Shown here in pieces: positions 1 through 8,619 of a DNA stretch of 64,000 bases (its first letter is position 1; every line of letters starts with the position of its first letter). The DNA lies in assembly GCF_965638725.1 (NCBI RefSeq), contig NW_027472018.1, positions 1 through 64,000 on the forward strand. The letters are read 5' to 3'. This DNA is from Aptenodytes patagonicus (Eukaryota; Chordata; Aves; Sphenisciformes; Spheniscidae). The notes under the pieces are model-generated. The model searched no databases. It saw only the letters and a program-made list of their open reading frames with translations, and was not told where the DNA came from. The position numbers were made by a program, and so were the translations under genes.

Positions 1-2215
1 GCCGCCATGCTGCTGCCGGGCAGTGCGCATGCGCAGGACGCCGACGGCGCGCCGGAGGGATCAGAGCCGGCGTGCGATCGCCGGGCTGCAGTACCGCATT
101 TTGGGCAAGAGGGGGCAGCAGGGAAGGCGGCGGCGGCGCTGCTGCGTACCTGGGCAGTGGCGGCGCTGCAGTACCGGGCTGCGGCCACCAGGCGGCAGCA
201 GCAGGGAGAACCCGCCGGGCGGCGCGTGCCCGGGGGCGGCACCGGCGCTGCAGTTCCGCGCTTTGTGCGCCGAGCGGCCGCCGACACTACGCACATGGGG
301 CGGCAGCAGCGTTTCCTTACCGGGAGGCAGCAACGAGCGCGGCGGCACGCCTCACGAGCACCGCAGCGTCGCATCGCCGTTACCGGCGGACGGCAACGTG
401 GAGCGCGGTGGCGCCTCTGCCCATGCACAGCGCCTACCCGCAGTACCGCTCCTTGGTTGTCGGGCGGCAACAGCGAACGCAGCGGGGGCGCGCACCACCG
501 CCCATGTGCGGCAGCCGTGCTGCAGTACCGCATCTTGGTCTCTGGGCAGCAGCAGCGAGAGCGCAGTTTAGCGACCCACCCACCGCGCGCCACTGCGCAT
601 GCGTAGCACCCGGGCTGCACTACCGCGCTTCGGTTGCCCGGCGGCAGCAGCCAGCGCGGCAGCGTGCTCAAGCACACATGCGCGGCACCCGTTCTGCAGT
701 ACCGACTTTTGGTCACCAGGTGGCGGCAGCATGCGCGGCGCTCTACCTGCAGTACCACGTTCCGGTCGCCATGAAGCAGTAGCGAGCGCGGCGTGACACC
801 CCCACCGCGCATGCACGCCGTTCCACCTGCAGTACCACGTTCCTGTCACCGGGAGGCAGCAGCGAGCACGGGGGAACGTGCCACCGCGACTGCGCGGCAC
901 CCGTGCTGCAGTACCGATTCTTGGTCGCTGGGAGGCAGTAGCGAGCGCGGCGTGACACCCCCACTGCGCATGCGCACAGTTCCACCTGCAGTACCAGGTT
1001 GCTGTCACCGGGAGGCAGCAGCGAGCACGGGGGAACGTGCCACCGCGCATGCGCGGCACCCGTGCTGCAGTACCGACCTTTAGTCGCTGGGAGGCAGTAG
1101 CGAGCGCGGCGTGACACCCCCACCGCGCATGCGTGCCGTTCCACCTGCAGTACCACGTTCCTGTCACCGGGAGGCAGCAGCGAGCACGGGGGAACGTGCC
1201 ACCGCGCATGCGCGGCACCTGAGCTGCAGTACCGATTCTTGGTCGCTGGGAGGCAGTAGCGAGCGCGGCGTGACACCCCCACTGCGCATGCGCGCCATTC
1301 CACCTGCAGTACCAGGTTGCTGTCACCGGGAGGCAGCAGCGAGCACGGGGGAACGTGCCACCGCGCATGCGCGGCACCCGTGCTGCAGTACCGATTCTTG
1401 GTCGCTGGGAGGCAGTAGCGAGCGCGGCGTGACACCCCCACTGCGCATGCGCGCCATTCCACCTGCAGTACCAGGTTGCTGTCACCGGGAGGCAGCAGCG
1501 AGCACGGGGGAACGTGCCACCGCGCATGCGCGGCACCCGTGCTGCAGTACCGATTCTTGGTCGCTGGGAGGCAGTAGCGAGCGCGGCGTGACACCCCCAC
1601 TGCGCATGCGCGCCGTTCCACCTGCAGTACCACATTCCTGTCACCGGGAGGCAGCAGCGAGCACGGGGGAACGTGCCACCGCGCATGCGCGGCACCCGTG
1701 CTGCAGTACCGATTCTTGGTCGCTGGGAGGCAGTAGCGAGCGCGGCGTGACACCCCCACCGCGCATGCGCGCCATTCCACCTGCAGTACCGCATTTTGGC
1801 CGCCCGGCGGCAGCAGCGAGCACGAGGGCATGCGCCACCCCGCATATACAGCGCCGCACCTGCAGTGCCGCAAGTTGCTCATCAGGGGGCAGCAGCGAGC
1901 ACGGGGGTCGCGCGCCATCGGGCATGCACGGTTCTCCACCTGCAGTACCGCATTATTGTCGCCCGGCGGCAGCAGCGAGCCGGGCGTCGCGGCGCTCGTT
2001 CTGCACTACCGGCTTTTGATCGCCGGGCAGCAGGAGCGAACGCGGTGTAGCACTCAACTCCGCATGAGCAGCGCCCCTGCTGCAGTGCTGCGTTTCGGTC
2101 GCCGGGCGGCATTGCGAGCGGGGCGGCCTCGCGACAGCGCATTCGCAGCGCTGGAGCTGAAGTACCACATTTTGGTCGCTGGGCGGCAGCAGCAAGGGCA
2201 GGGGCATGCGCTCGC
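1..2215. repeat. GC-rich ~80-bp minisatellite with NRF1-type palindromes, unit 1
   Basis: Monomers of about 80 bp share a CTGCAGTACC box, then about 15-25 bp later a GG(A/C)GGCAGCAG box. In the centre (about 790-1,780) two monomer types alternate and form a higher-order repeat of exactly 159 bp: palindrome positions run 1,045, 1,204, 1,363, 1,522, 1,681 and 966, 1,125, 1,284, 1,443, 1,602, 1,761. The edges (1-780 and 1,780-2,215) hold older, divergent monomers. GCGCATGCGC, the core of the NRF1 consensus, is perfect at 11 positions (25, 966, 1,045, 1,204, 1,284, 1,363, 1,443, 1,522, 1,602, 1,681, 1,761), and 1,125 is a one-base variant. Long ORFs here are repeat artefacts. Confidence 0.93.
185..201 (+). 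promoter_or_regulatory. CTCF-like motif (CCACCAGGCGGCAGCAG)
   Basis: The sequence fits the core CCASYAGRKGGCRS, as I recall it, with one weak position (C where G/T is usual). It is kept in all three units (185, about 12,949 and about 26,751). Weaker versions, CACCGGGAGGCAGCAG, recur in many monomers, and TCACCAGGTGGCGGC is near 714. This is a motif match only; occupancy is unknown. Confidence 0.35.
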
Positions 2216-2292
2216 GAGGCGCGGCCGCACGGCTTGTCGGGGACCGGGCGCAGCGGGAAGGCCGCAGAAAACCACACGAAACCAGCAACAAA

Positions 2293-2552
2293 ACTACACC
2301 TCGTGCCCCACCGTGGGAGCCGCGGCGGTAGCCGCGGCGGTAGCAAGGGCTACGCCGCGCCGCACGCGCCCGAGAGCCATGCGACTGCCCGGCAGCCGCG
2401 TCCGCGAAAACTACACCTCCCGGCAAGCACCGGCAGACACAGCACGGCCGCCCGGTCCCCGAGTGACGGAAGACTACACCTCCCGGCATGCTCCGGGGAA
2501 CAAACATGGCCGACAGGAAGTCCGTGCCCCAGGACTACAGCTCCCGGCATGC
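2293..2552 (+). promoter_or_regulatory. Cluster of ZNF143-type motifs, unit 1
   Basis: Four near-copies of ACTACANNTCCCRGCATGC, the known ZNF143 (SBS-type) element, stand in the same orientation. They start at 2,293 (degenerate 3' half), 2,410 (GGCAAGC ending), 2,473 (full) and 2,534 (full). The last three are spaced about 61-63 bp apart. The cluster lies between the NRF1 minisatellite and a GC-rich block, as expected in a CpG-island promoter. An additional AACAAACATGGCCGAC box lies between motifs three and four. Confidence 0.7.
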
Positions 2553-3245
2553 CGCAGGAGGCAGCCGTCCCCGCTCCCTGACCCTGCGGGGACACCGTTC
2601 TCCCCCCGCCGACGCACCCGGAAGCCCCGCCCAGCCCCCAGCGCAGCCCCGCGTTTCCCAGCGTGGCTCCGGACGGCCACTGCCGCCCGGCTCCGAGGCG
2701 GCGCGACCCTCCTGCCGGCCTCGCCGCCCCCCTCGCTCAGCGACCGCTCCGCTCCTCCCTTGGCTCACACCGGCCCCTCCACGGCCACCCGGGGCACGGC
2801 AGCCCCACCACCAGCCCCACAGCCTGCAGCTACTCTTGCAACACAGCCCCTTTACAGGGAGGGGCCGTCGCCATCAGCCTCACTGCCCGCACCTGGGGCT
2901 CCTCTGGCCCAAGCCCAGAGCTGGAGCCCGGCAGGAACAGGGAGCCATCACCCAGCCCCCACCGTGCGTCACCCCCTCCCCTGGGCTCCATCACAGCCCC
3001 TCGCCCGGTGCAAAGGAAGCGCAAACGCAGCCGTGAGGGCAAAGGAGGCGGCGAGTGTTTATTCAGTCATGCACGTAACAAGTCCCGGGAGCAAGTCTGC
3101 TCCGGGGCTTGGAGCCTCCAATGCTCCCCCTGCCCCTGGGACACCTCAGCAGTCATTCCTGGAGCCGCACTCGTCAGTCCGGCGGGGAACGGACAGTCGG
3201 TCGGTCAGCTCCTGGAGCGATGAACGCTGGGCAGAGGCGGAGGCC
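2553..3245. other. GC/CpG-rich block with minus-strand poly(A) signal, unit 1
   Basis: A cytosine-rich, CpG-rich block follows the ZNF143-type cluster. No recognisable protein is encoded; ORFs are open in several frames because the DNA is C-rich. On the minus strand AATAAA occurs at 3,063-3,058. Just upstream (higher coordinates) a pyrimidine tract ends in AG near 3,225, so the right part could be a terminal exon of a leftward transcript. Confidence 0.6.
3058..3063 (-). terminator. Minus-strand AATAAA, unit 1
   Basis: AATAAA reads on the minus strand in a GACTGAATAAACACTCG context. It is kept in units 2 and 3 but changed to AACAAA in the decayed copy near 24,069. Confidence 0.4.
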
Positions 3246-3249
3246 ACCA

Positions 3250-5509
3250 AAAATTGAGTAGCAGGGCACAGGACACTAGAAAAGAAAAGTGTCAGCCTGT
3301 TGGACAGCGGGGGTGTAGTGAGAAAGCATGAGGCAGGGAACAGGACAGCGAGAGAAAGATGGGGACAAGGAGCCTGACAGAGATGGAGAAAGAAGCAACA
3401 GGGAGAGAGGAAGGGAGTCAGCAGAAAGAGGGAGAAGGAGCAGGACAGAGACCGATAAAGAAGGGTGGGGAGCAGGATGGAGATGCAGAAAAAAACAGGG
3501 ATGGGCAGCATGACAGAGAGGGAGGAAACAAGCATAGGGGCAGGGAGCCAGGACAGCAAAGGATGGAGGGAAGGGGCGGGGCAAGGGGAACAACACAAAA
3601 CAAACCACATAGCTACACGCTACAGGGCAGAGAGGGAAGAATTAAGAAACACGGACAGGGAGCCGGAAAAAAAAAGAGAGCTGGAGAGCAACAGGAAGAG
3701 CAATGTGTACAGAAAGAAGAGGGGGGAAATTCTAAAATAGGGTCAGAGCCAGAGACAGTGAGATGGAGAAAGGACAAAAGCGACAGGCTACAGGGAGGAG
3801 AGGGAGGAATTAACGAATAGGGACAGAGAGCTGGCCAGAGACAGACGGAGAAAGGCAAAAGATCGCACGGGCGACAGGGCAGAGAGGGAGGAATTAAAAA
3901 ACCAGGGACAGGGAGCTGGACAGAGAGAGAGACAGAAATAAAATGGGGGAAAGAGATGGGCCACAAGGCAGAGAGGGAAGAATTGATAAATAGAGATAGG
4001 GGACCAGACAGAGCACGGTGGAGAACAGGAAAAAATAGCCGTGGGCTACAGGGAAGAGGGAGGAATTAAAGAACAGGGACCGGGAGCTGGACAGGGAGAC
4101 ATGGAGAAGGAAAAAAAAACCACAACACACAGCAATGGGCTACAAGGTAGATAGGGAGGAAATAAAAACTAGTGGCAGGGAGCCAGACAGAGAGAGATGG
4201 AGAAATACAAACAAATAGCATGGGGCTATGGGACAGAGAACGTGGAATTAAAACACAGAGAGGGGGAGCCGGACAGAGAGAGAGACCGAGGCAAAAGTCC
4301 AGACAGGCTACAGGGGGCAGAGGGAGGAATGAAAAACTGGGGACAGGGAGGTGGACAGAGAGAGATGGAGATCGCAGGGAATAGCGGCGGGAGCAGGAAG
4401 AAGAGGGAGGAATTAATAAATAGGGACAGGGAGCTGGACAGAGAGGGACGGAGAAATGCAAAAACAGCAGCAGCGTACAGGGCACAGAGGAAGACTTAAA
4501 AAATGGGGGCAGTGAGATGGACCTAGAGAGATGGAGAAAAGAAAAAAGTGACGCAGCAGACAGGGAGGAATTAAAAAACAGGGACAGGAAGCAAGAAACA
4601 GTGAGATGGAGAAAGGCAGGGGGGAACCCAAGGGACACTAGGACAGAGAGGGAGGAATTAAAAGTGAGGGACAGGGAGCTGGGAAAGGAGAGGCAGAGAA
4701 AGAAACAGAATCGCAATGTGCTACGGGGCCGAGAAGGAAGAAAGTGAGCAACAGGGACAGGGAGCTGGACAAACAGAGATGAAAACAGACAAATAATAGC
4801 ACTGGGCTACAGTGCTGAGGGGGAGAAACCGAAAAATAGGGACCAAGAGCCAGAAAACGGAGAGACAGAACAAATCGCGATAGGCCACAGGGCAGAGAGG
4901 GAGGAATTAAAAAACCGGGACTGAGAGCAATCTAGAGAGCGATGTCAGGGAAGAAAAAATTCAAGAGTGACGTGTACAGGACAGAGAGGGAGGAATTAAA
5001 AGAAATAAGTAAAGACAGGGACAGGGAGCCGGACAGAGACACACAGAGAAAGAAAAAACAGCGATGGGCTACAAGACAGATAGGGACGAATTTAAAAATC
5101 CTGGCAGGGAGCCAGGCAGGGAGAGATGGCTAAAGAAATGAAATTGCAATGTGGCACAGGGCCAAGAAGGACAAAATTGAAAAACAGGGCCTGGGAGCTG
5201 GAAAGAGAGAGCCAGAGAAAGAAAAAACTACCGATAGGCTCTAGGGCAGAGAGGAAGGAATTTTAAAAATCAGGATCTTGAGCTGGACCGAGAGAGACAG
5301 AGGAAATAAAAATGGTGATGGGTAAGAGGGCAGAGAGGGAGGAATTAAAAAACAAGGACAGGGAGCTGGACAGAGAGACTGAGAAGGGGAAAAGTCCCGA
5401 CAGGCTTTAAGAGAGGGAGGAATTAAAAATTAGAGACAGGGAGTTGGACAGAGAGACGGAGAAAGAAAAAACCGTGGCCGGCTACCGGGCAAAGGAGAGT
5501 TTCAAAAAT
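3250..5509 (+). repeat. Purine-rich ~84-bp satellite, unit 1 first block
   Basis: The plus strand is almost only A and G. A degenerate monomer of about 84 bp repeats: the anchor GAGGAATTAA or variants falls at about 3,641, 3,807, 3,890, 3,979, 4,062, 4,158, 4,239, 4,325, 4,409, 4,492, 4,567 and 4,651. Other shared words are ACAGGGAGCTGGACAGAGAG and GCTACAGGGC. Reading frames on either strand (Ser/Leu/Phe-rich on minus, Lys/Glu/Arg-rich on plus) follow from base composition. Confidence 0.88.
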
Positions 5510-5515
5510 GGGGAC

Positions 5516-5902
5516 TGTGGGGATGGGAATCTCACTAACGGACATTCCTGAGTTTGATTTTAATGAGCAAGCACTGTACCGCCTGGCACGAGAAGGCACA
5601 TAAGCAGAAGATAATGGAGAAAGGAATGTGCAGCTGGAAGGAGAAAAACAAGATAAAGACCATGAAGGCATTTCGCATGATCAGAAAGAACGGGCCAATC
5701 TGCTAGAGCATAGATGCGCGTGAACACAAGGCTGTAACCTGTCTGCAAGCTGCAGGTAGCGCGTGTCCATAGTAGATAACTATATAAGCCTTGTTATAAG
5801 TATGAATAAAGGAGAATGATCATACTCATATTGGGACCTATCATTACTCCGGGATCGCAACTCCCGCTCCGCCGTCGACACCGAACAAAGTAAACTCCGA
5901 CA
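5516..5902 (+). repeat. 5' LTR
   Basis: It starts TGTGGGG and ends CTCCGACA. A TATA box (CTATATAAG) lies at about 5,780-5,788 and AATAAA at 5,805-5,810. It differs from the 3' LTR by C for T in GATGCGCGTG (about 5,718). Confidence 0.95.
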
Positions 5903-5904
5903 TC

Positions 5905-5922
5905 TGGTGGCAGAGGATGGTT
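5905..5922 (+). other. Primer binding site, initiator tRNA-Met type
   Basis: TGGTGGCAGAGGATGGTT begins 2 nt after the LTR. From memory, the complement of the vertebrate initiator tRNA-Met 3' end is TGGTAGCAGAGGATGGTT, giving 17 of 18 matches. Other common retroviral primers (Trp, Lys, Leu, Pro) fit much worse. Confidence 0.75.
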
Positions 5923-6068
5923 AGACGTGCGTCTTCGAGACTGCGGTAAGAGCAGCGAGAGAAGGGGAGCGGGAAACTAGCGACTGGGAGATGTACTATC
6001 CTGGTGATCGGAGGGGATAGATAACGGAGCAGACTGATCAACTGCCTCCCAGCGGAATAGCTGCCAGC

Positions 6069-6305
6069 ATGGAAATAGAGGCGGCAGCAACGTTGCTTGC
6101 GAGTATCCTCTCCAAGAGAGGGATAGAAGCAACGGTAAAACAACTTTGTAAGTTGGTTAAATTAGGACAACGTTGGGGTCATTTTAAGGACAGCCATACG
6201 ATCTTTTCCGTGCTCGAATGGAGAGAATTAGGAAATACTATGTGGGAACAGACTGTTGAGGGGGACGAAAATGCTGGAACTGAGCACCGGTGGGGAGCCA
6301 GCTGA
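6069..6305 (+). CDS. Upstream small ORF with matrix-like repeat, ERV leader
   Basis: A 78-codon ORF lies in the leader between primer site and gag. Its residues about 10-60 align without gaps to the start of the following gag ORF: 18 of 50 positions are identical, including shared KRGI, LC, D-S-x-T-x-F-x-V and W...G...W positions. It therefore looks like a duplicated copy of the gag matrix N-terminus, not random leader sequence. Whether it was ever translated is unknown. Confidence 0.5.
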   Translation: MEIEAAATLLASILSKRGIEATVKQLCKLVKLGQRWGHFKDSHTIFSVLEWRELGNTMWEQTVEGDENAGTEHRWGAS

Positions 6306-6412
6306 ACGAGTCACAGCCAGCGGGAGACAGAGCAGTCTCAGGAAAGAGCTGGAGCTGGAACTTTAAATCATCGCCTCGTCGGAGCAGAGGTGAGCAGCTG
6401 GGAAACTTAAGA

Positions 6413-6643
6413 ATGGGATTGCAACTAACTAAGGAGGAGGAATCTATACTATGTATTCTTAAGAAGCTATTAGAGAAGCGTGGGATTAAGTATGATGACT
6501 ATACCCTCTGCCTGTTGCTTACATGGCTAAAAAGAAAAGGAATTCCACCGGACTCAGCAACAGCCTTTCGGGTAGAGACTTGGGATAAAGCCGGGGATTT
6601 GTTATGGGACGTTCGGAGTGATGGCATTTGTCTTCCCAAGTAA
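6413..6643 (+). pseudogene. ERV gag N-terminus (matrix-like), truncated
   Basis: An ORF whose likely start is at 6,413 (the open frame reaches back to 6,290) begins MGLQLTKEEE, resembling the start of avian class II ERV Gag with a myristoylation-type glycine at position 2. True gag sequence ends near 6,608. The last dozen codons come from a fused LTR fragment and then a stop. Capsid and nucleocapsid are missing. Confidence 0.65.
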
Positions 6644-6894
6644 CCGTTACGCGTGATGGAGCCCTGCTGTCCTGGAGATGGCTGAACATCCACCTGCTGA
6701 TGGGAAGGAGTGAATGAATTCCTTGTTTTGCTTTGCTTGCGTGCGCAGCTTTTGCTTTACCTATTAAACTGCTTTTATCTCAACCCACAAGTTTTCTCAC
6801 TTTTACCCTTCCGATTCTCTCCCCCATCCCACTGGCGGGGAGTGAGCGAGCGGCTGGGTGGTGCTCAGTTGCCGACTGAGGTTAAACCACGACA
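6609..6894 (+). mobile_element. Fragment of an ERVL-type LTR inside the ERV
   Basis: This 286-bp segment matches the 3' half of the LTR found in the minus orientation at 62,499-62,786, in the same relative order up to its terminal CA. Shared words are GACGTTCGGAGTGATGG, GATGGAGCCCTGCT, TTTATCTCAACCCAC and GGTTAAACCA. The 5' junction falls within gag at GGGAC/GTTCGG. Its right border is the exact LTR end. Confidence 0.85.
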
Positions 6895-6916
6895 GTCCTT
6901 TTTTGACGCGGCAACG

Positions 6917-6952
6917 AAAAAGAAAAAAAAAAAAAACAAAAAAAACCCCACC
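6917..6952 (+). repeat. A-rich run at recombination junction
   Basis: An A/AAC-rich tract separates the foreign LTR fragment from the Pro-rich segment. It could be a trace of a polyadenylated RNA template. Confidence 0.6.
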
Positions 6953-6954
6953 TG

Positions 6955-7185
6955 CTGACTACGCGGCGACTGATAGCAGATTCGCTAAAGCAGTTAAAGA
7001 CCGACCGCGCCGCCCATCAAGCGGTGGCAGCGGCCACTGCCCCTGCCCCGCCGGTCCCGGTTCCCCCGGGCCCGGCGTGCCCAGCCACCCCATCCGTTCC
7101 GGTGAATGATGGGGGAGTGGCCGGGGAGAAAGACCCCCTGGCTGCTGCATTTGCAGACTTGCGGGTATCAGACAGCTCCTCCTCG
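6955..7185 (+). pseudogene. Pro/Ala-rich ERV segment, probable gag remnant
   Basis: One frame encodes a Pro/Val/Ala-rich stretch (APAPPVPVPPGP) of the kind found between matrix and capsid of retroviral Gag. It has no intact start and is followed directly by env-like sequence. The Gag assignment rests on composition only. Confidence 0.35.
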
Positions 7186-7426
7186 TGGCTGGTTACAAGG
7201 ACTAGCCAAGCTAGGAGGGATATGTGTAATAGTATTTATATGCATTTTGGTTTGTGTACCCTGTTTGTTGCAATGTATACGAAAAATGATTGAAAGATCG
7301 GTTTCAGCAGTGTTTCTAGTAAAACAAAAAGGGGGAGATGTGGGGATGGGAATCTCACTAACGGACATTCCTGAGTTTGATTTTAATGAGCAAGCACTGT
7401 ACCGCCTGGCACGAGAAGGCACATAA
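7180..7426 (+). pseudogene. ERV env C-terminus (transmembrane anchor and tail)
   Basis: The frame from about 7,186 encodes WLQGLAKLGG followed by a hydrophobic span of about 22 residues, a Cys-containing juxtamembrane segment and a basic tail, as at the end of retroviral transmembrane subunits. The frame runs over the polypurine tract into the 3' LTR and stops at 7,426. The surface subunit and fusion machinery are absent. Confidence 0.65.
7325..7338 (+). other. Polypurine tract
   Basis: CAAAAAGGGGGAGA lies immediately before the 3' LTR, where plus-strand DNA synthesis would be primed. Confidence 0.85.
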
Positions 7427-7725
7427 GCAGAAGATAATGGAGAAAGGAATGTGCAGCTGGAAGGAGAAAAACAAGATAAAGACCATGAAGGCATTTCGCA
7501 TGATCAGAAAGAACGGGCCAATCTGCTAGAGCATAGATGCGTGTGAACACAAGGCTGTAACCTGTCTGCAAGCTGCAGGTAGCGCGTGTCCATAGTAGAT
7601 AACTATATAAGCCTTGTTATAAGTATGAATAAAGGAGAATGATCATACTCATATTGGGACCTATCATTACTCCGGGATCGCAACTCCCGCTCCGCCGTCG
7701 ACACCGAACAAAGTAAACTCCGACA
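7339..7725 (+). repeat. 3' LTR
   Basis: It has the same 387 bp as the 5' LTR apart from one base. It is preceded by the polypurine tract and followed by the target duplication GGGGAC. Confidence 0.95.
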
Positions 7726-7731
7726 GGGGAC

Positions 7732-8280
7732 AGCGAGACAGACAGAGAGGAAGGGAGAAAGGAAAGACGCTATGGGTGACATGGCAGAGAGGGAGGAATG
7801 AAGAAAGTGGGACAGGGAACCAGACGAACCGAGACAGGGAAAGAAGACTATAGCAACAGGCTAGGGGGCAAAGAGGGGAAGACTTAGGAAAACAGGGACA
7901 GGGAACAAGAACAGAGTGAGATGGAGAAAGGACAAAATAGCGATGGGCAACAGGACAGAAGGAGGCGTTCAAAATGAGGGGCAGGGAGCAGGATAAAAGA
8001 GAGATGGAGAAAGAAATAGACTCTCAACGTCCTACAGGGCCGAGAAGGAAGACCTTGAACAACAGGGACAAGGAGCTGGACACAGAGAGCCAAAGACAGC
8101 AAAAATACCGACGGGCTACAGGACAGAGAGGGAGGAATGCAAAAATAGTGGCCGGGAGCTGAACAGAGAGAGACTGAGAAGGAAAAAATAGCCATGGGCT
8201 ACAGGGCAGAGAGAGGGAGGACCTAAAAGATGGGGACAGGGAGCCGCTCAGAGCAGGACGGAGAAAAGAGGTACAGAGGA
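7732..8280 (+). repeat. Purine-rich satellite, continuation after the ERV
   Basis: This continues the array interrupted by the retroviral insertion. It aligns directly with 18,128-18,670 in unit 2 and ends in an A-rich run before the exon-like block. Confidence 0.85.
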
Positions 8281-8417
8281 AGGAAAAAAAAAAAAAAAAA
8301 AAAGAAAAAGAAAAAAAAAATCACAGCAGCGTGGGAAAGAGAGGGGGCCAGGGGAGGGGCAGGGAGGGACCGGGACGTAGAAGAGGGGCAACAGGGCCCT
8401 GAGGGCCCAGGACTCAC

Positions 8418-8528
8418 CGCAGCTCTCACTCTCAGCACCGCTGGGAGAATTTGCCAGTTCGGACGCTTCTTTCTCCTGCTCTGCTCCCTTCCTCTTCTGT
8501 AACTACGGTCGCTTGGCTCTCCTCCACC
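8418..8528 (-). other. Exon-like block C, copy 1
   Basis: Minus-strand block: acceptor TATTCTCTTAG, body of 111 bp rich in GAAGAGGAAGGGAG-type sequence, donor GCG|gtgagtcctgg. Four related copies exist in the array. No protein family is recognised in any frame. Confidence 0.4.
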
Positions 8529-8619
8529 TAAGAGAATACGTGGGTGTCTTACAGCTCTTATGAGACGAAGCTTCCTAGACACGTAGCCTTGTGCACTACA
8601 CGCAGGAGTAGGACAGAGG

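Larger units (their letters stand above)
5516..7725 (+). mobile_element. Young non-autonomous endogenous retrovirus (deletion derivative)
   Basis: The order is LTR (387 bp), tRNA primer site, gag leader and matrix-like fragments, a fragment of an unrelated LTR, a Pro-rich segment, the C-terminal end of env, polypurine tract, LTR (387 bp). The insertion is flanked by GGGGAC on both sides (5,510-5,515 and 7,726-7,731), a 6-bp target duplication as typical for class II (ERVK/alpha-beta type) elements. The two LTRs differ at a single base that I can see. Protease, polymerase and most of gag and env are missing, so it could only move with help. Unit 2 has the empty site at 18,122-18,127. Confidence 0.95.

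Noticed and set aside
568-1845. 425-codon minus-strand ORF and 300-400-codon partners on both strands in the GC minisatellite
   Set aside because: The frames are open because the repeat period (159 = 3 x 53) keeps phase and the monomer lacks stops. They repeat the same peptide, lie in overlapping frames on both strands, and unit 2 with its 157-bp period breaks them.
1-2215. Regularly spaced repeats resembling a CRISPR array
   Set aside because: The intervals are themselves repeated monomers, not unique spacers, and the DNA is a vertebrate satellite.
6609-6894. A separate solo LTR inserted in the ERV
   Set aside because: Its 5' part is missing and no target duplication flanks it, so a simple solo insertion does not explain it. 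It is treated as a recombination fragment.
5516-7725. A complete, coding-competent retrovirus
   Set aside because: Protease, polymerase, capsid, nucleocapsid and the surface subunit are absent. Only terminal fragments and cis-acting sites are present.
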